The notes under the pieces: model-generated | Databases searched by the model: none | Told to the model about the DNA's origin: nothing | The model's input: the letters and a program-made list of their open reading frames with translations, nothing else | Made by a program: the position numbers and the translations under genes | From: Pedobacter miscanthi | GTDB taxonomy: Bacteria > Bacteroidota > Bacteroidia > Sphingobacteriales > Sphingobacteriaceae | Assembly: GCF_003315595.1 (NCBI RefSeq) | Contig: NZ_QNQU01000008.1 | Coordinates: forward strand, 124,001-188,000 | Direction of reading: 5' to 3' | DNA: 64,000 nt | Shown: positions 59,726-64,000 of the stretch, in pieces | How the letters are laid out: every line of letters starts with the position of its first letter | How positions within the stretch are numbered: position 1 is the first letter of the stretch

Positions 59726-61075
59726 ATGCAGTCATTCGAAATAGATAAAAGCGACGTACTTAAGGTTAAAAATGCAATTTTAGCCGGCGATGAAACTTTA
59801 AAAATAGTTTTAGAGGAATATCATGCCTCAGAAATCGCGATTTTGTTCGAACGTTTGGATAAATCTGAACAACGGCATATCATCAATCTGCTTCCTGCAG
59901 AAATTGCCTCCGAAATCATCTCGGAAATGGATGAAGAATCCCATCCCGAGGATTTACTTTTTGAACTTCATCCCGATAAACGTACCGAAATTGTTGAGGA
60001 GCTGGATTATGACGATGCTACGGATATCATTTCCCAGCTGGAAGACCATGAGCAGAAAGAGATTTTAGAAGACCTTACTGAAGACCATGCTTCCGAAATC
60101 CGTAATCTTTTAACCTACGACGAAAAAACCGCCGGTGGTTTGATGAACACAGAACTGATCTGTGTGAACATCAATCTGACTAAAAAGGACGCGATTGACG
60201 AAATTATCCGTCAGAGCGAAGAAATGGAGGAGTTTTACACCATATATGTGGTAGATGACGAGGAAATTTTTAAAGGTATTGTTTCGTTAAAAGATATTAT
60301 TAAGGCTAAACACAACGCCAAAATAACGGAGCTGGTTAAAGAGGATGCCGTTTATGTTCATCCCGATACAGATCAGGAAGAGGTGGCCAACCTGATTTCA
60401 CAATACAATTTAACCAGTATCCCGGTAATAGATGAAAACCAGAAATTATTGGGTCGCGTAACTTTCGATGACGTAATCGACGTAATGGAGGCAGAAAGTA
60501 CCGAAGATATCCTTAAAATATCGGGGGTATCAGAAGATGAGGAATTAAGCGGTAACTGGGTAGAGGCGGTAAAATCACGTTTACCATGGCTGATTATCAA
60601 CCTCGGAACGGCATTTTTAGCTTCTTCTGTGGTTCGTTATTTTGATCCGACTATAAAGCTGATTCCATCTTTGGCTGCTTATATGACCATTATTGCCGGA
60701 ATGGGAGGAAATGCGGCTACACAGGCCCTGGCGGTAACGGTTAGGCGTATTTCACTTTACGATTTAACAGATAAACAGGCTTACAGGACGGTTTTAAAAG
60801 AGTTTACGGTAGGCTTGATCAATGGTGCATCTAACGGATTAATCGTATTTATTTTTGCTTTCTTTTTTGACGGAAATCCGATGCTTGGTTTAGTTATCTT
60901 CCTGGCTATGACGGGTAATCTGGTTATTGCAGGTATTACAGGAGCAGGTATCCCACTTATTTTAAAAAGGGTTGGTATCGATCCTGCCATTGCATCATCT
61001 ATAATTATTACTACTTTTACCGACGTTTTTGGTTTCCTTTTAATTTTGGGATTGGCCAGTAAACTTTTACTATAA
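59726..61075 (+). CDS. mgtE: Magnesium transporter MgtE
   Basis: 449 aa. MgtE_N superhelical domain (about 20-120) with H-I-I-N-L-L-P-A-E, two CBS domains (130-255) including GLMNTELICVN and TSIPVIDENQKLLGRVTFDDVIDVMEAE, then a plug helix and five membrane helices starting SRLPWLIINLGTAFLASSVV and containing GMGGNAATQALAVTVR, the pore signature. The cytosolic domains gate Mg2+ uptake by Mg2+ level. Standard length. Confidence 0.95.
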   Translation: MQSFEIDKSDVLKVKNAILAGDETLKIVLEEYHASEIAILFERLDKSEQRHIINLLPAEIASEIISEMDEESHPEDLLFELHPDKRTEIVEELDYDDATDIISQLEDHEQKEILEDLTEDHASEIRNLLTYDEKTAGGLMNTELICVNINLTKKDAIDEIIRQSEEMEEFYTIYVVDDEEIFKGIVSLKDIIKAKHNAKITELVKEDAVYVHPDTDQEEVANLISQYNLTSIPVIDENQKLLGRVTFDDVIDVMEAESTEDILKISGVSEDEELSGNWVEAVKSRLPWLIINLGTAFLASSVVRYFDPTIKLIPSLAAYMTIIAGMGGNAATQALAVTVRRISLYDLTDKQAYRTVLKEFTVGLINGASNGLIVFIFAFFFDGNPMLGLVIFLAMTGNLVIAGITGAGIPLILKRVGIDPAIASSIIITTFTDVFGFLLILGLASKLLL

Positions 61076-61186
61076 ATCCAGGATTTAATGATTTTAGGTT
61101 GGCAGGATTGATGTCTGTAAACCAAATCCTAATCCTGTTAATTAACTAAGACTACATAAAAATTAAATCTGTAAAATCTGATCCAC

Positions 61187-62188
61187 ATGCAAACGACAAG
61201 ACACGATTGGACAAAAGAAGAAATATACGAAATTTATAACAGGCCATTTTTAGACCTCGTTTACGAAGCCGCAAGCATTCACAGAGAAAATAAAGATTAT
61301 AACGAGGTTCAGGTAAGCTCATTAATTTCCATTAAAACCGGCGGTTGCAAAGAAGATTGTTCTTATTGCCCGCAGGCTGCACGTTACCATACTGATGTAG
61401 AGGTACAGCCGATGATGCAGGTGAGCCAGGTGGTTAGTGCTGCGGTAAAAGCTAAAGAGGGCGGTGCATCACGTTTGTGCATGGGCGCTGCCTGGCGCGA
61501 AGTACGTGATAACCGTGATTTCGACCGCGTAATTGAAATGGTTAAGGCGGTAAACGATATGGATATGGAAGTTTGCTGTACTTTGGGGATGCTTACCGAA
61601 CATCAGGCACAACGTTTAGCCGATGCCGGTTTATATGCTTATAACCACAATATTGATACCTCAGAAGATGATTATAAACGCATTATTTCTACCAGAACTT
61701 ATGATGACCGTTTAAATACGATCAAAAACGTACGTAAAGCGAAATTAACAGTTTGTAGCGGTGGTATTATTGGTTTGGGCGAAACAGTTGAGGACCGTGT
61801 TTCGATGTTACAGACGTTATCAAATATGGAAACACATCCTGAATCCGTTCCGGTTAATGCATTGGTTCCGGTAAAAGGAACGCCATTAGAAAATCAACCA
61901 CGTGTTCCGATCTGGGATATGGTAAGAATGATTGCAACGGCACGTATTGTTATGCCAAACTCGGTAGTACGTTTATCGGCAGGAAGGAATGAAATGAGTA
62001 CGCTTGAGCAGGCTTTCTGTTTTATGGCGGGTGCAAGTTCTATTTTCGCCGGTGATAAATTATTAACAACACCAAATCCTGCTTTTGTAGATGATATGGC
62101 CATGTTCGAACTTTTGGGCTTAAAAACCCGCGATGCCTTTAAAAATGGCCGTCCGGCCAATACAAGAATTGTGGAAGAAGCTATTTAA
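61187..62188 (+). CDS. bioB: Biotin synthase
   Basis: 333 aa radical SAM enzyme; Cys54, Cys58, Cys61 in [14 protein letters not shown] bind the 4Fe-4S cluster; [22 protein letters not shown] (Asn/Asp) and the C-terminal [10 protein letters not shown] (Arg) line the dethiobiotin and 2Fe-2S site. Inserts sulfur into dethiobiotin. No other bio genes in the window. The 110-base upstream gap has AATCCTAATCCTGTTAATT-like repeat words but no riboswitch or BirA operator that I can identify. Confidence 0.96.
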   Translation: MQTTRHDWTKEEIYEIYNRPFLDLVYEAASIHRENKDYNEVQVSSLISIKTGGCKEDCSYCPQAARYHTDVEVQPMMQVSQVVSAAVKAKEGGASRLCMGAAWREVRDNRDFDRVIEMVKAVNDMDMEVCCTLGMLTEHQAQRLADAGLYAYNHNIDTSEDDYKRIISTRTYDDRLNTIKNVRKAKLTVCSGGIIGLGETVEDRVSMLQTLSNMETHPESVPVNALVPVKGTPLENQPRVPIWDMVRMIATARIVMPNSVVRLSAGRNEMSTLEQAFCFMAGASSIFAGDKLLTTPNPAFVDDMAMFELLGLKTRDAFKNGRPANTRIVEEAI

Positions 62189-62228
62189 TCCGAAATAACT
62201 GCGCTGTAAGATGTTATCATCTGAAAAC

Positions 62229-62264
62229 AAAAAAGTCCTGATTAAAATTAATCGGGACTTTTTT
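62229..62264 (+). terminator. Intrinsic terminator after bioB
   Basis: AAAAAGTCCTGATTA and TAATCGGGACTTTTT form a 15-bp stem (one G-T pair) and T-run. Confidence 0.9.
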
Positions 62265-62289
62265 ATTTCGTTCGGAACACTTGTTTTGG

Positions 62290-62312
62290 CATCCTGAGCG
62301 TAGTCGAAGGAT
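62290..62312. repeat. Family D repeat copy
   Basis: CATCCTGAGCGTAGTCGAAGGAT, the same core as in the LanC-like gene tail, immediately before the ohr stop. Confidence 0.6.
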
Positions 62313-62313
62313 A

Positions 62314-62724
62314 TTAAACCGCTGTTACCCTTACCTCAATATTTCCTTTAGTGGCTTTTGAATATGGACAGGCACGGTGTGCTTTGTCTGCCAAAGCCTG
62401 TGCTTCTTCATGCGAAATTCCAGGGATATGTACATCAAGATCTGCTGAAAGCACAAATGAATTTCCATCTTTATTAAACGAAACTAATACTTTAACATTT
62501 GCTTCGCTAACATCAACGCCATCACGTTCTGCTACCGAACCTAATGCCCCTAAGTAACAAGGTCCCCAGGCTGCTGCAAATAATTCTTCCGGATTTGTTG
62601 CACCACCTTGTCCGCCTAATTCTTTTGGTTTTCTTAAATCAAAATCTAAAATTCCATCGCTCGATTTAATATGTCCGTCTCTTCCTCCAGTTGCTGTAAC
62701 TTCAGCCGTATATAGCTTTTCCAT
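62314..62724 (-). CDS. ohr: Organic hydroperoxide resistance protein Ohr
   Basis: 136 aa OsmC-fold thiol peroxidase. Reactive Cys56 in WGPCYLGAL and Cys119 in HRACPYSKATKGNIEV, plus GQGGATNPEELFAAAW. Ohr rather than OsmC because of length and the TAEVTATGGRDGHIKSSDG start. Detoxifies organic peroxides using lipoylated partners. Often controlled by OhrR (MarR family); no ohrR lies nearby. Convergent with bioB, with a terminator and a repeat between. Confidence 0.93.
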   Translation of the reverse strand: MEKLYTAEVTATGGRDGHIKSSDGILDFDLRKPKELGGQGGATNPEELFAAAWGPCYLGALGSVAERDGVDVSEANVKVLVSFNKDGNSFVLSADLDVHIPGISHEEAQALADKAHRACPYSKATKGNIEVRVTAV

Positions 62725-63124
62725 AATAATTTTCTTAATTGATTTAGTTTAACAAATTAGTGTTGTATTTGTTTTCATCTGCTTTAAGCCTGCCTAAACA
62801 TACCACCAGGGGCATAAATGATTCCGGTGTAAATAATTTTTTGCCATTTCATGTAAAAAAAAGCTGGTTTTACCCTGCAACTAATCACTAAAAAAACCGG
62901 TCAGATAAGTTGGTTCATTGTTGTAGGATAGGATAGGTTAGTTCGAAAGCGCTTAAAAATCAATCGATTGTGGATTTTTGCCTGTATATACAGCGAAAGT
63001 ATTGTTTTGTTATACTCATTTATCAGTACCGGATTTCGTGTAAAAAACCATGACTTTGCCCTGACATAACATCGTTGAATATACGAAAACAATATTTTTA
63101 TATCATAACTGTTTAAATCATCCC
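62725..63124. other. Gap between ohr and large secreted protein
   Basis: About 400 AT-rich bases that must hold the two divergent promoters. No RNA gene, repeat or coding sequence recognised; a minus-strand frame at 62901-63092 has no coding character. Confidence 0.5.
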
Positions 63125-64000
63125 GTGGTATACCGATTGTTTTTGATGTTGCTCATAGCCAGTGTTGCTATGCCATCTAAATTACATGCGCAATCCTCTC
63201 CGGAGAATATTGGATTTGAAAATGGCAATTTTCAGAACTGGAAGATTTATGCAGGTTCGATAGCGATAGAAAACAACAAAAATGTTGTTACGATGAATGA
63301 GTTAGCTAAACCGATTTCAAACAGGATCAGTATTATTAATAATAAAAAACTGATCGATCCGTATGGTGGCTTCCCCGTAGTTGCACCTTCGGGCGGGAAT
63401 TTTTCAGTTAAACTGGGCAATAATGTTACCGGTGCGCAGATTGACGGAATATCGTATCAATTAACGGTTCCGGCTGACAGGCCTGAATTTACGTTAACCT
63501 ATCAGTACGCAGTTGTTTTAGAAGATCCCGATCACGAACCTTTTGAGCAGCCGAGGTTTATTGCACGAATAAAAGACATGGAAAAAAACGAGTATATTCC
63601 ATGTGCATCATTCGAATATGTGGCCACCTCTTCACTTCCTGGTTTTAAAAAATCAACAGAATATGAGAGTGTAATATATAAAGATTGGTCGCCGGTAACC
63701 ATCAACCTGTCTGGCTATCAGGGCAAGCAACTGCTTATAGAATTTATCAGTACCGATTGCTCAAGGGGGCAACATTTTGGGTATGCTTATGTAGATATCA
63801 ATAATATTTTTGGTGAAGCCGTTACCGGTAATACCTATTGCGCCAGCGCTGAGGCAATTGACTTGACAGGACCGAGTGGTTACCAGACTTATAATTGGTA
63901 CAATGCAGACAGATCTATAAAATATGGATCTGGCCAAACGATTAATATTAAACCTAAACCAGCTGATAACTCACGCATTTTGCTTGATCTGGTTCCTTAT
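63125..64000 (+). CDS. Large secreted/surface protein, start only (partial)
   Basis: Open frame to the window edge. A GTG at 63125 gives a signal peptide V-V-Y-R-L-F-L-M-L-L-I-A-S-V-A-M-P-S with cleavage after LHAQ; ATG 63146 is the alternative but loses the Arg. The mature start S-P-E-N-I-G-F-E-N-G-N-F-Q-N-W-K is the opening of Bacteroidota surface adhesin-like proteins, followed by jelly-roll strands and then a T-Y-C-A-S-A-E-A-I-D-L-T domain with an Ig/PKD feel. These usually end in a type IX secretion sorting domain, which would lie outside. Function unknown. Confidence 0.7.
   Translation, partial: MVYRLFLMLLIASVAMPSKLHAQSSPENIGFENGNFQNWKIYAGSIAIENNKNVVTMNELAKPISNRISIINNKKLIDPYGGFPVVAPSGGNFSVKLGNNVTGAQIDGISYQLTVPADRPEFTLTYQYAVVLEDPDHEPFEQPRFIARIKDMEKNEYIPCASFEYVATSSLPGFKKSTEYESVIYKDWSPVTINLSGYQGKQLLIEFISTDCSRGQHFGYAYVDINNIFGEAVTGNTYCASAEAIDLTGPSGYQTYNWYNADRSIKYGSGQTINIKPKPADNSRILLDLVPY

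Noticed and set aside
62901-63092. 63-aa minus-strand frame
   Set aside because: Located in an AT-rich promoter region with no motif, and it would face the ohr gene promoter.
1-64000. CRISPR array, rRNA operon, IS element or prophage
   Set aside because: No regularly spaced repeats of 24-40 bases with unique spacers, no rRNA sequence, no transposase frame and no phage structural genes were found on either strand.

Overview
The window looks like a chromosomal segment of a Bacteroidota bacterium close to Pedobacter / Sphingobacteriaceae. The evidence is the AT-rich base composition, TAnnTTTG-type promoter boxes, many SusC/FhuE-style and lipoprotein envelope genes, LytTR signalling, an OmpA protein with thrombospondin-3 repeats, and dozens of short palindromic intergenic repeats of the 'GTCATTTCGAGCGG...CGAGATGACG' kind. 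This assignment comes from gene content and style; no 16S rRNA or species marker is present.

Layout. 1-2.3 kb: a probable copper-associated pair (MbnP-like lipoprotein cut by the window edge, and a small Cys/His protein), then a BNR-type lipoprotein. 2.3-7.6 kb: phosphoglucomutase, aspartate kinase, a HicBA toxin-antitoxin pair, two tiny membrane proteins and diaminopimelate decarboxylase. 7.7-21.7 kb: an accessory island holding a class I lanthipeptide (RiPP) system. It has a C39-peptidase ABC exporter, a split dehydratase LanB (glutamylation part plus separate elimination part), a LanC-like protein and, antiparallel to these, a 63-aa GG-leader precursor. Diverging from the exporter is an operon of two ABC-2 permeases, a TonB-dependent receptor and an ABC ATPase. 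22-30 kb: envelope and housekeeping genes (DUF3857/transglutaminase protein, glutaryl-CoA dehydrogenase-like, folB, FAD oxidase, thioesterase, hsp20). 30-41 kb: a structured-RNA candidate, a conserved Bacteroidota protein of unknown function, a YoeB-type toxin-antitoxin pair, a MacAB-TolC-like efflux operon that runs into its own histidine kinase/response regulator, and an LD-carboxypeptidase. 41-64 kb: a tRNA-like gene, a motif-degenerate DEAD-box protein, an abundant OmpA porin, galactose genes, nucleoside and riboflavin genes, prmC, xerD, aroQ, a glycosyltransferase/acyltransferase pair, WbqC, CorA and MgtE transporters, an orphan ParD antitoxin, bioB, ohr, and the start of a large secreted protein.

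The most interesting system is the lanthipeptide island. A 17-bp inverted repeat, TTGCAAC-TAT-GTTGCAA and close variants, occurs as a pair between the exporter operon and the divergent TonB/ABC operon, and again as a pair upstream of the precursor gene. Together these would place all three transcription units under one regulator, although no regulator gene lies in the island. The core peptide is rich in His, Asp and Thr and has two Cys. The LanC-like protein keeps the seven-fold GxxG toroid pattern but lacks the usual zinc ligands. One reading is a modified peptide that is exported and taken back, for example a metallophore. The other is a bacteriocin or antifungal with a LanFEG-like immunity transporter.

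Second theme: short repeats have invaded genes as well as gaps. A 14-bp tandem repeat lies inside lysA, a 33-bp duplication carrying a repeat core extends the end of the LanC-like gene, and the galK stop codon lies in a repeat. All calls come from reading the sequence alone; no database search was possible.
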